This document shows, piece after piece, positions 7,631 through 14,141 of a DNA stretch of 36,559 bases; within the stretch, counting starts at the first letter, position 1; each line of letters begins with the position of its first letter. The position numbers and the translations under genes were made by a program. Source of the DNA: Actinomycetes bacterium (GTDB lineage: Bacteria; Actinomycetota; Acidimicrobiia; Acidimicrobiales; RAAP-2). The notes under the pieces were generated by a model that was given only the letters and a program-made list of their open reading frames with translations, made no database searches and had not been told where the DNA came from. Location: NCBI GenBank assembly GCA_021794655.1, contig JAJYQJ010000087.1, positions 1-36,559 of the forward strand, given 5' to 3'.

Positions 7631-8694
7631 CGAGAGATCTCCTCGCGCTCACAGCCGACCTCGTATCGGTGGAGTCGGTGAGCCGAAACGAGAGCGCGAT
7701 CGCAGACCTCGTCGAGGAGAACCTTTCGTCGCTGAACTCGCTCGACGTCGTTCGCATCGAGAACAACATCGTCGCCCGCACCTCACACGGCCTCCCGAGA
7801 CGCCTGATCTTGGCCGGGCATCTCGACACCGTCCCTTCGCACGACGGCGCCGTCTGCCGGATAGACGGAGATACGCTCTTCGGCCTCGGCGCTTCGGACA
7901 TGAAAGGGGGGCTCGCCGTCATGTTGGACCTCGCCGCCGAGGCCGGTGATCCACTCGTGGACGTAACCTACTGCTTCTACGCCTGCGAAGAGGTCGACCG
8001 CAGCGAGAGTGGGCTCCTCACGCTCTTCGAGCAGGCTCCCGAACTCCTCGAAGGCGACGCCGCTATCCTCGGCGAGCCGACCGACTGCCTCGTCGAAGCC
8101 GGCTGTCAAGGCACGGTGCGCGCCGTTCTCCACCTCGGCGGCGTCCGCGCCCATGCCGCACGTCCGTCGACCGGCGTCAACGCGATCCACCGCCTCGCTC
8201 CGGTCCTCTCCCGCCTCGCCGGCTACAACGGGCGTCGCGTCGAAGTTGATTCGTGCCTCTACGAAGAGCAACTTCAGGCCGTCGCGGTGTCAGGTGGTAT
8301 CGCCGGGAACGTCGTACCAGACGCCGTCGACCTCGTGATAAATCACAGGTTCGCACCCGATCGTAGCGCCCGTGAAGCCGTCGAGTCCCTCGAGACGATG
8401 TTCCACGATCAGCTCCTCGGTGACTACGACGACTCTCTCACAGTCGACGACGTCGCCGAAGCGGCCCGCCCGTCGCTCGACTCTCCCATCCTCCAATCGC
8501 TCGTCGCACTCACCGGCGACGCCCCGAGGGCCAAGGTCGGCTGGACCGACGTCGCAACCTTCGCCTCGCACGGAGTACCCGCGACGAACTTCGGTCCAGG
8601 CGATCCTCTAACGGCGCACCGTCTCGGCGAGTGCGTGAGCAGGGCGGCACTCGAGCGGGCCCGCTCGATCCTCTCCACGCTCGTCTTTGGTTAG
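7627..8694 (+). CDS. dapE: Succinyl-diaminopimelate desuccinylase (M20 metallopeptidase)
   Basis: DapE hydrolyses N-succinyl-LL-DAP to LL-DAP and succinate using two zinc ions. GTG 7627 overlaps the dapD stop as GTGA and gives 355 residues beginning MTRDLLALTADLV. Metal and catalytic residues are visible: His65 and Asp67 in GHLDTVP, Asp91 in GASDMKGG, Glu121/Glu122 in ACEEVD, Glu150 in LGEPTD, and the late histidine in DPLTAHRLGE. The M20 dimerisation domain lies between the two halves of the catalytic domain. Its 3' end overlaps the convergent lexA stop codon by 4 bp. Together with dapC, dapD and dapF it gives four steps of the pathway within 6.3 kb. Confidence 0.94.
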   Translation: MTRDLLALTADLVSVESVSRNESAIADLVEENLSSLNSLDVVRIENNIVARTSHGLPRRLILAGHLDTVPSHDGAVCRIDGDTLFGLGASDMKGGLAVMLDLAAEAGDPLVDVTYCFYACEEVDRSESGLLTLFEQAPELLEGDAAILGEPTDCLVEAGCQGTVRAVLHLGGVRAHAARPSTGVNAIHRLAPVLSRLAGYNGRRVEVDSCLYEEQLQAVAVSGGIAGNVVPDAVDLVINHRFAPDRSAREAVESLETMFHDQLLGDYDDSLTVDDVAEAARPSLDSPILQSLVALTGDAPRAKVGWTDVATFASHGVPATNFGPGDPLTAHRLGECVSRAALERARSILSTLVFG

Positions 8695-9320
8695 AGCCGT
8701 CGTAGTACCGTGACGACCTTCCCGTATATCTTAATCTCCTCCGGCGAGTACGTCATCGGCTCGAACCGAGGGTTCGCCGGCCGTAGCACAATCTTGTCCC
8801 CCTCGCGCGACAGGGTCTTGACCGTCGCTTCATCGTCTGGGATACCCGCCACCACCACGTCGCCGTTCTCCGCGTCCTCCTGCTGGCGCACCACAACGTA
8901 GTCACCGTCGAGGATCCCCGCATCGATCATCGAGTCGCCCCTCACCCGAAGCATGAACGTCGACCCAGTACCGGTGAACTGCTCGGGTAGGGGTAGAAGC
9001 TCCTCTACGTTCTCCTGCGCCAAGACCCCAGTTCCCGCCGCGACATCACCGACGAGCGGAACGTGCCTGACAGGCTGGGCCGCAATCGCGGCCTTCGAAC
9101 TCGGGTCGTAGCGGACCTGGATCGCGCGAGGTTTCGTCGGATCCCGGACCAAGAACCCCTCTCTTTGAAGCACCGCCAGATGGGTGTGGACGGTGGAGGC
9201 GGACTTCAGTCCGACCGCCCCCGCAATCTCTCTCACCGACGGCGGATATCCCCGCTCACGGAGGTTCTTCGCGATGAAATCGATTATCTCGAGGCGTTTT
9301 CCAGTGAGTGCTATCGCCAA
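8691..9320 (-). CDS. lexA: LexA, SOS repressor and self-cleaving protease
   Basis: LexA represses SOS genes and autocleaves when stimulated by RecA-ssDNA. Counting from a possible GTG at 9329 (212 aa), the winged helix-turn-helix occupies residues ~1-70 (YPPSVREIAGAVGLKSASTV). The cleavage site is Ala98-Gly99 in DVAAGTG, the nucleophile Ser133 in GDSM, and the catalytic base Lys171 in ATVKTL. I place the start at TTG 9320 (209 aa): AGGAGG at 9334-9329 directly abuts GTG 9329, leaving no spacing, but lies 8 nt before this TTG. The gene is divergent from the LysM gene over three LexA boxes, so autoregulation is very likely. The stop overlaps dapE. Confidence 0.96.
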   Translation of the reverse strand: MAIALTGKRLEIIDFIAKNLRERGYPPSVREIAGAVGLKSASTVHTHLAVLQREGFLVRDPTKPRAIQVRYDPSSKAAIAAQPVRHVPLVGDVAAGTGVLAQENVEELLPLPEQFTGTGSTFMLRVRGDSMIDAGILDGDYVVVRQQEDAENGDVVVAGIPDDEATVKTLSREGDKIVLRPANPRFEPMTYSPEEIKIYGKVVTVLRRL

Positions 9321-9328
9321 CGTTGTCA

Positions 9329-9334
9329 CCTCCT
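9329..9334 (-). promoter_or_regulatory. Ribosome-binding site that decides the lexA start
   Basis: AGGAGG, on the minus strand, is followed by the 8-nt spacer TGACAACG and then TTG at 9320-9318. The in-frame GTG at 9329-9327 overlaps the purine tract itself, so initiation there is unlikely. Confidence 0.7.
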
Positions 9335-9403
9335 ACTCAGGTCTCCCCAGCGATTCAACCCGCGAACCTCCAGAAGAACTCGAACACAACTCTCGACGCC
9401 AAG

Positions 9404-9431
9404 AGTATCGCGCGGGTGTTTCAATTGCAAA
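9404..9431 (-). promoter_or_regulatory. Candidate lexA promoter
   Basis: On the minus strand, TTTGCA (9431-9426) and GATACT (9409-9404) are separated by 16 nt. The -35-like element overlaps the proximal LexA box at 9428-9441, as expected for autorepression. Both hexamers are imperfect, so this is tentative. Confidence 0.4.
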
Positions 9432-9441
9432 CATCTGTTCG
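9428..9441. promoter_or_regulatory. LexA (SOS) box 1
   Basis: CAAACATCTGTTCG matches the actinobacterial/Bacillus-type SOS box CGAAC-N4-GTTCG at nine of its ten defined positions. It overlaps the putative lexA -35 element. Confidence 0.75.
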
Positions 9442-9448
9442 AAAAGAC

Positions 9449-9477
9449 TTGACACGAACAGACGTTCGTGCTTTTAT
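9449..9477 (+). promoter_or_regulatory. Candidate promoter of the LysM gene
   Basis: A perfect -35 TTGACA (9449-9454) and TTTTAT (9472-9477) are separated by 17 nt, reading rightward. The entire spacer begins with the perfect LexA box at 9455-9468, so LexA binding would block polymerase directly. Confidence 0.65.
9455..9468. promoter_or_regulatory. LexA (SOS) box 2, perfect
   Basis: CGAACAGACGTTCG is an exact CGAAC-N4-GTTCG palindrome. It lies between the -35 and -10 hexamers of the rightward promoter. Confidence 0.88.
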
Positions 9478-9486
9478 GTTGGTATA

Positions 9487-9500
9487 CGAACAAGCGTTCT
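9487..9500. promoter_or_regulatory. LexA (SOS) box 3
   Basis: CGAACAAGCGTTCT has one mismatch from CGAAC-N4-GTTCG. It lies just downstream of the expected transcription start of the LysM gene. The box-to-box offsets are 27 and 32 bp (about 2.5 and 3 helical turns), which could permit cooperative binding. Confidence 0.75.
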
Positions 9501-9535
9501 GATGCCGCTAGTAACGATGCAGGTCAGGGCGGTAA

Positions 9536-9589
9536 GTGGAGACAGTGGCCAGTGTGGAGACAGTGGCCACTGTGGAGACAGTGCAACGG
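9536..9589. repeat. 18-bp tandem repeat, three units, in the LysM gene leader
   Basis: Units GTGGAGACAGTGGCCAGT (9536-9553) and GTGGAGACAGTGGCCACT (9554-9571) differ at one base. A third unit (9572-9589) matches over its first 12 bases. The array lies between the SOS promoter and the ribosome-binding site at 9598. GTGGCCAC within it (9564-9571) is palindromic. Confidence 0.8.
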
Positions 9590-9606
9590 GGTTGATTGGA
9601 GGAGCG

Positions 9607-10179
9607 ATGGCTCAAGCGCTACGGAGTTTGGAGTTGGACCGCACAGAGGACCGTATTGAGGACCGCCGGGTTCACCTGCACACCGTTCGTGGACGGCACG
9701 TCAACGACGATCGGGCTTTTACATATCGAGGCCCAAAGCTCGCGCTGGTGGAGACCCCCTATATGGGCGATAGGCGCTCATACGGGGACGGCCAGAGGCG
9801 GGAGAGAGTCCTGAATCGAGGTGGAGTTTGCTCCAGTGGTCACGAGAAGAGGTTCCACTCAAAGGTGTCGATCCGGATGAAAGGCAGTTCGATTGCCCTG
9901 GTCGTCGTCGCTACGGTAGCGGTTGTGACCCTCGCACTGCCGATCAAGGGACTCGGGGCGACGCCGCCCGTTCAAAGGGCTACGCGTGGTTCGAACCCCG
10001 CGCTTCCAAGCGTCGCGATGCCAGGTCAAGGGAGTGTCTACACGGTGCGACCTGGCGATACGTTGAGGTCTATTGCAAGGCGGCTCGACCCCGGGAGTCC
10101 AAGTGTAGCCTTTGTCCGCCTCGAGAATCAGATCGGCTCCAACGTGGTAGTGCCCGGTGAACACATAGAACTCCCCTGA
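9607..10179 (+). CDS. SOS-controlled single-pass membrane protein with LysM domain (ChiZ/YneA-like division inhibitor candidate)
   Basis: From ATG 9607, with GGAGGAG at 9598-9604, the product is 190 residues. It has an Arg/Asp-rich cytoplasmic N-terminus (1-93), one membrane helix at about 95-113 (SIALVVVATVAVVTLALPI), a Pro/Ser linker and a C-terminal LysM fold at 144-189 (YTVRPGDTLRSIARRL ... VVPGEHIEL). Layout and position match mycobacterial Rv2719c/ChiZ, which lies between lexA and nrdR, is DNA-damage induced and halts division. Bacillus YneA is the analogous TM-LysM inhibitor. Three LexA boxes precede it. The function is inferred from synteny and architecture. A later start at ATG 9877 would leave only the membrane helix and LysM domain. 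Confidence 0.8.
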   Translation: MAQALRSLELDRTEDRIEDRRVHLHTVRGRHVNDDRAFTYRGPKLALVETPYMGDRRSYGDGQRRERVLNRGGVCSSGHEKRFHSKVSIRMKGSSIALVVVATVAVVTLALPIKGLGATPPVQRATRGSNPALPSVAMPGQGSVYTVRPGDTLRSIARRLDPGSPSVAFVRLENQIGSNVVVPGEHIELP

Positions 10180-10272
10180 AACTTCTCGGCTTTGGTTGCG
10201 AACGTGGATCCAGTAGATCGATCTGTCGAGGCCGGCGGATCGAGCGGTTCATTCGAGAGTATCGTCGTTGGT

Positions 10273-10755
10273 ATGCGGTGTCCATCGTGCTCGGCTGATG
10301 ACGACAGGGTTGTCGATTCGCGCTCGGCCGAAGATGGCTCGGCTATCCGCAGACGTCGTCAGTGCCTCGCTTGCGGTGAGCGGTTCACGACGTTCGAGCG
10401 TGCCGAAGACGTTCTCTTGACTGTGATAAAGCGCTCCGGAGAGATCGAACCCTTCGACGCGGGAAAACTCATCGCCGGCCTCCGCTCTGCGTGTAAGAAC
10501 CGTCCGGTAGGGGAGGATGACTTCATGAGAATCGCGCGCGGTGTCGAAGAGGAGATCCGCCAAGAGCTGTCACCGCCGACCACCCAGACGGTCGGCATAG
10601 CTGTTCTAGAACAGTTGAGAGCTCTCGACGAGATATCGTACTTGCGCTTTGCGAGTGTCTACAAGGGTTTCGAGGACGTCGATGACTTCCAACGCGAGGT
10701 TGGACTACTAACCAAGAAGATAACCAAGAAGACCGAAGCGAAACATTCAAAGTAA
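10273..10755 (+). CDS. nrdR: Transcriptional repressor NrdR
   Basis: NrdR senses dATP/ATP and represses ribonucleotide reductase genes. ATG 10273 gives MRCPSC, the invariant family N-terminus, and a 160-residue protein of normal size; earlier in-frame starts would add a non-conserved extension. The zinc ribbon is CPSC (residues 3-6) paired with CLACGERFTTFER. The ATP-cone domain follows (residues ~45-135), with VIKRSGEIEPFD and SYLRFASVYKGF. No clear Shine-Dalgarno sequence is seen. The TAA stop is directly followed by the ATG of the next gene, so translation is probably coupled. The lexA/LysM/nrdR order is conserved in Actinobacteria. Confidence 0.95.
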   Translation: MRCPSCSADDDRVVDSRSAEDGSAIRRRRQCLACGERFTTFERAEDVLLTVIKRSGEIEPFDAGKLIAGLRSACKNRPVGEDDFMRIARGVEEEIRQELSPPTTQTVGIAVLEQLRALDEISYLRFASVYKGFEDVDDFQREVGLLTKKITKKTEAKHSK

Positions 10756-11478
10756 ATGGGTGAACTCGTCGAGTCAGTTCCAAACGTCGTCCTCGCCGTC
10801 TACGCGCATCCAAACGATGCCGACGTCTCGTGTGGCGGGACGCTCGCGTACTGGGCGAGCCGTGGTAGCGAGGTACACCTCTTGGTATGTACCGACGGTG
10901 CGAAAGGGACGACGCAACTTGACTTGGACACTGCGATGTTCGCGACGACGAGGGCTATCGAACTTCGTGACGCCGCATCGGCGTTGAAACTATCTTCGCA
11001 CAGCATCTTGGGCTATCGCGACGGTGACCTCACCGAGGGAGAAGCGTTGAGAGAAGAGTTGGTTGCCTGGGTGAGGAGAGTCCGTCCTGATTCGGTGCTC
11101 GGCCACGATCCAACCGCGGTATTCTTCGGCCAGGAGTACTTCAACCACAGGGACCACCGCGTCGCCGGTTGGGCCCTGTTGGACGCCATCGCGCCCGCAG
11201 CCGGGCTGCCCCACTACTTTCCCGACGCGGGACCACCTCATCAGGTCGGAACTGTGTACTTGTCAGGCACGCTTCAGCCCGACGTCTGGGTCGACATCGG
11301 CTCGACAATTGAGACGAAGGTGGAAGCGGTTCTTTGTCACAGAAGCCAACTCGACGGTCACGGATCAGACACCAACGACTGGATGCGCGAGAGTGTTATT
11401 CAACGCGCAAGAGAGGCGGGCGGGTTCGCAGGTGTCGAGTTCGCCGAAGCGTTCAGGCGAGTTCAGCTACTTCGTTGA
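10756..11478 (+). CDS. PIG-L/LmbE-family deacetylase-like protein with altered HPDD motif
   Basis: This 240-residue protein has the LmbE/MshB fold. That family consists of zinc-dependent N-acetylglucosaminyl deacetylases (mycothiol, GPI and antibiotic pathways). The first metal motif reads AHPND (His18, Asn20, Asp21) where the family has AHPDD. By analogy with MshB, His18 and Asp21 are zinc ligands, and the replaced residue corresponds to the Asp that acts as general base. The third-ligand region HRDHRVAGWAL (131-141) is intact. The start codon abuts the nrdR stop, and dinB begins 15 nt after this gene, so nrdR, this gene and dinB probably form one transcript. The substrate is unknown; activity may be altered or lost. 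Confidence 0.8.
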   Translation: MGELVESVPNVVLAVYAHPNDADVSCGGTLAYWASRGSEVHLLVCTDGAKGTTQLDLDTAMFATTRAIELRDAASALKLSSHSILGYRDGDLTEGEALREELVAWVRRVRPDSVLGHDPTAVFFGQEYFNHRDHRVAGWALLDAIAPAAGLPHYFPDAGPPHQVGTVYLSGTLQPDVWVDIGSTIETKVEAVLCHRSQLDGHGSDTNDWMRESVIQRAREAGGFAGVEFAEAFRRVQLLR

Positions 11479-11493
11479 AGGCGGTAACGAGCT

Positions 11494-12819
11494 GTGGATC
11501 GAACGATACTGCACGTAGACATGGATGCGTTCTTCGCAGCGGTGGAGGTCCTCGACAACCCGGAGCTGAACGGCGTTCCCGTCGTCGTCGGCGGAACGGG
11601 AAAACGTGGCGTTGTCGCGTCGTGCAACTACGAAGCCCGGTTATTTGGCGTTCGCTCCGCAGTCGCGATGGCAAGCGCGAGGAGACTTTGCCCGAACGCG
11701 GTGTTCATCGACGGACGGTACTCGCGTTACGTAGAGGTGAGTGCGAAGTTGTACGAGCTATTGACGACCGTTTCACCCGTAGTCGAGCGGATTGGTCTGG
11801 ACGAAGCGTTCCTCGACATAGGCGGCGCTACGAGACTCTTCGGAGCGCCAATAGAGATCGCTGCTCGTTTGAGAGAGAGTGTCTTGGAAGAGCTCGGTCT
11901 AAACTGTTCCGTTGGCGTCGGTCGCTCCAAGATGATCGCAAAACTCGCCTCGAAAGCTGCGAAACCCCACCTGACACAGCGTGGCGTAGAAGTTGGCGAC
12001 GGCGTGTTGGTCGTCGAAGATAGCTCCGAGAGGTCGTTCTTGGATCCCCTCCCTGTTTCTTGGCTGTGGGGGGTAGGGGCGGTCACGAGAAAGAGACTTA
12101 GCGAGCTAGGGGTAAAGACCGTCGGCGACCTCGCGCAGATCCCGGAAGCGATTCTTATCAAGGAGTTTGGTAGCTCCCACGGGACGCACCTCGCTCTCTT
12201 GTCCAAAGGCATCGATGAAAGCCCGGTCGTCGCGAGCCGCCCGCCAAAGTCGATCGGCCGTGAGGTCACCTTCGCACAAGACTCATGTGACATCGAGTAC
12301 TTAAAGCAGCGCTTGAACGTACTGTCCGCCGGAGTATCGAGCCAGCTGAGAGAGGCCGGGCTTTCTGCCTCCAGGGTGAGCGTCAAGGTGCGTCTTGCCG
12401 ATCTGACGTTTCAGACGCGGTCCTTTACTCTCTCTACGTCTCTCGACACCGGACCGGCGATCAGCGCAGTCGCGCAGGCGTTACTCGACTCCCTCCCGAT
12501 CGACCGCGGGATCAGGCTGCTCGGAGTGTCCACCGCAAACTTCTCCGACGTCGAGCGTGCCGAGCAACTCTCGCTTCTCTCCATGCTCCACGACGACGGC
12601 GTGAGAAAGGTTGACTCGTCAGAGGGAGAAGATCTCCAAGAACAAGCCGCTGTCCTCGAGGACGGATGGCGCGAGATCGTCAAGGCCGTCGACGCGATCA
12701 GGGCAAAGTTTGGATACAGTGCAGTCGGGAACACGTCGACGCTTACCGGACTCGGGTTGCCATCGACTGCCCGCAGAGATGCCCCGTGGGGACCTTCCGG
12801 TCAAGACCCAGGCGATTAA
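11494..12819 (+). CDS. dinB: DNA polymerase IV (Y-family translesion polymerase)
   Basis: This is an error-prone polymerase for lesion bypass, 441 residues from GTG 11494. Palm motifs are intact: HVDMDAFFAAVE with Asp9 and catalytic Asp103-Glu104 in RIGLDEAFLD. Next come the thumb helix-hairpin-helix region (LWGVGAVTRKRLSELGVKTV) and the little-finger domain. QLSLL at about residue 358 resembles a beta-clamp binding peptide and is followed by an extra tail of ~80 residues. No LexA box is seen directly upstream. It may be transcribed from the nrdR operon, possibly with read-through from the SOS promoter at 9449. The sequence downstream carries tandem 22-bp repeats. Confidence 0.94.
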   Translation: MDRTILHVDMDAFFAAVEVLDNPELNGVPVVVGGTGKRGVVASCNYEARLFGVRSAVAMASARRLCPNAVFIDGRYSRYVEVSAKLYELLTTVSPVVERIGLDEAFLDIGGATRLFGAPIEIAARLRESVLEELGLNCSVGVGRSKMIAKLASKAAKPHLTQRGVEVGDGVLVVEDSSERSFLDPLPVSWLWGVGAVTRKRLSELGVKTVGDLAQIPEAILIKEFGSSHGTHLALLSKGIDESPVVASRPPKSIGREVTFAQDSCDIEYLKQRLNVLSAGVSSQLREAGLSASRVSVKVRLADLTFQTRSFTLSTSLDTGPAISAVAQALLDSLPIDRGIRLLGVSTANFSDVERAEQLSLLSMLHDDGVRKVDSSEGEDLQEQAAVLEDGWREIVKAVDAIRAKFGYSAVGNTSTLTGLGLPSTARRDAPWGPSGQDPGD

Positions 12820-12854
12820 ACGTAGGCGTGGAAACCCGGAGCCATTCGTCGACG

Positions 12855-12935
12855 GCTCTTCGTCCAAACGGCGCCAGCTCTTCGTCCAAACGGCGCCAGC
12901 TCTTGGTCCAAACGGCGTCAGCCAAGACGGCGTCA
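12855..12935. repeat. 22-bp tandem repeat between dinB and the convergent DUF2332 gene
   Basis: There are three units (12855-12876, 12877-12898, 12899-12920) of GCTCTTCGTCCAAACGGCGC followed by CA; the first two are identical. A partial fourth copy (GCCAAGACGGCGTCA, 12921-12935) runs into the stop codon of the minus-strand gene. The sequence fills the gap between the convergent genes and shows no T-tract terminator. Confidence 0.85.
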
Positions 12936-14129
12936 GTTGTTCCACCAGTGGATCCACTTGCCGTGTGGGTGCATATCGGCGAGCCGGCGCGCGCGGTGCA
13001 CTCCGTGTTCGATTGAGTCGTAGACGAGTGCGGTTGACCCCTTGACCGACATGCCACCAGGGGACGCGGGCGCTGCAAATCCTGGGGTTTCATACGGCGA
13101 CTCGGCGAACAACCACGACACAGGGCGATCGTAGGAGATCGCTGAAAGTATGCCTCGCAGACGCTCTTGCTGATCGACGCTGAGATAGGCGCCGACCCAG
13201 GTGTTCATCACGCACAGATGAGTGTCGAACGGAGAAGATAACGCGATATCGGGTAGCTCTTCGAGCAGGTCACCTTGAATGAGCGAAACTGTTTCCGGTA
13301 ACTCACGCGCCAAGTCGATAGCTAGACGGAGCCGGTTGAAACGTTCGAGATCTTGGGGCCACTGGCACGCGAGGAGCCATAGCGCCTCCTCCTCGTCGGA
13401 AAGGTCGATTGGTCGGCGATCTACTCCAACGCGACTCGCAATCGACGGAATCGTTACGTTCGATATAACTCCATGCCTGACCTCACATGAAATGCGAACT
13501 CTTGAGTTCACCGCGCCTTCGATTTGAGACCCTCCAAAGTTGTACCCATAGTGATCGAACAAGAGGTTGAGGCCGGCCGAACTACCCAGGTCAACCAGGG
13601 AAAGCGGCATGACGTGGTCGTTTGTCACTACCTCGAGTGCCGGGAGTATTCCAGCGCATCGACCAATTTCGTTCGTCTGGGTCGCCCTTGTCGCGAGCAG
13701 CGTGGCGATCTCGTTTTCGTGCTCTTTACAAAACGAGCGGAACTCTGTGAAAGGATTGCCGGGGTCGTCCTTCCCTGTCGGAGGGGCGGGGGTAGACGGA
13801 GCTGACGAGAACGGTCCACACGAGATCTCATCGTCACCTCGCCCGTCGAGGCTAGCTATCAGTTGAACGGTTGGGAAATAAGAGGCGAGCGGTGAACTCG
13901 CGCCCTTTAGAAGCAGGAAGTGGACGGCCGCCAAGACGATGTTGGGGCGGCGTTGGTTGCGAGGGACGCTGCTCAGTAACGATATGAGGAACGGATCTTG
14001 TGAAGCGCCGTCACAGATCCTCGCGTAGACGGTTTCGCTCTCCCTCGACACGACGGTCGAGAAGCCACGATAGAGTTGCGCGACTTCTTCTGACTGTGGT
14101 TCATCTACTTCGTGCAACCCAGCCTTCAA
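12933..14129 (-). CDS. DUF2332-family protein
   Basis: The product is about 398 residues and resembles DUF2332 proteins, an uncharacterised family common in Actinobacteria and Proteobacteria. Recognisable segments are VAQLYRGFSTVVSRESETVY near the N-terminus, HFLLLKG, ATRATQTNEIGRCAGILPAL, the glycine-rich LVDLGSSAGLNLLFDHYGY (which looks like a SAM- or nucleotide-binding loop) and a C-terminal HPHGKWIHWW. The LVDLGSSAGLNL motif hints at a Rossmann methyltransferase-like fold, but no reaction is established. TTG 14129 is the longest start; TTG 14117, with AAGG upstream, is an alternative. The start lies 12 nt after the DUF4388 gene, so the two are probably co-transcribed. Confidence 0.75.
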   Translation of the reverse strand: MKAGLHEVDEPQSEEVAQLYRGFSTVVSRESETVYARICDGASQDPFLISLLSSVPRNQRRPNIVLAAVHFLLLKGASSPLASYFPTVQLIASLDGRGDDEISCGPFSSAPSTPAPPTGKDDPGNPFTEFRSFCKEHENEIATLLATRATQTNEIGRCAGILPALEVVTNDHVMPLSLVDLGSSAGLNLLFDHYGYNFGGSQIEGAVNSRVRISCEVRHGVISNVTIPSIASRVGVDRRPIDLSDEEEALWLLACQWPQDLERFNRLRLAIDLARELPETVSLIQGDLLEELPDIALSSPFDTHLCVMNTWVGAYLSVDQQERLRGILSAISYDRPVSWLFAESPYETPGFAAPASPGGMSVKGSTALVYDSIEHGVHRARRLADMHPHGKWIHWWNN

Positions 14130-14141
14130 CTCGTCGATCTG

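Noticed and set aside
12855-12935. Possible CRISPR array
   Set aside because: The 22-bp units are directly contiguous with no spacers, and no cas genes are present in the window.
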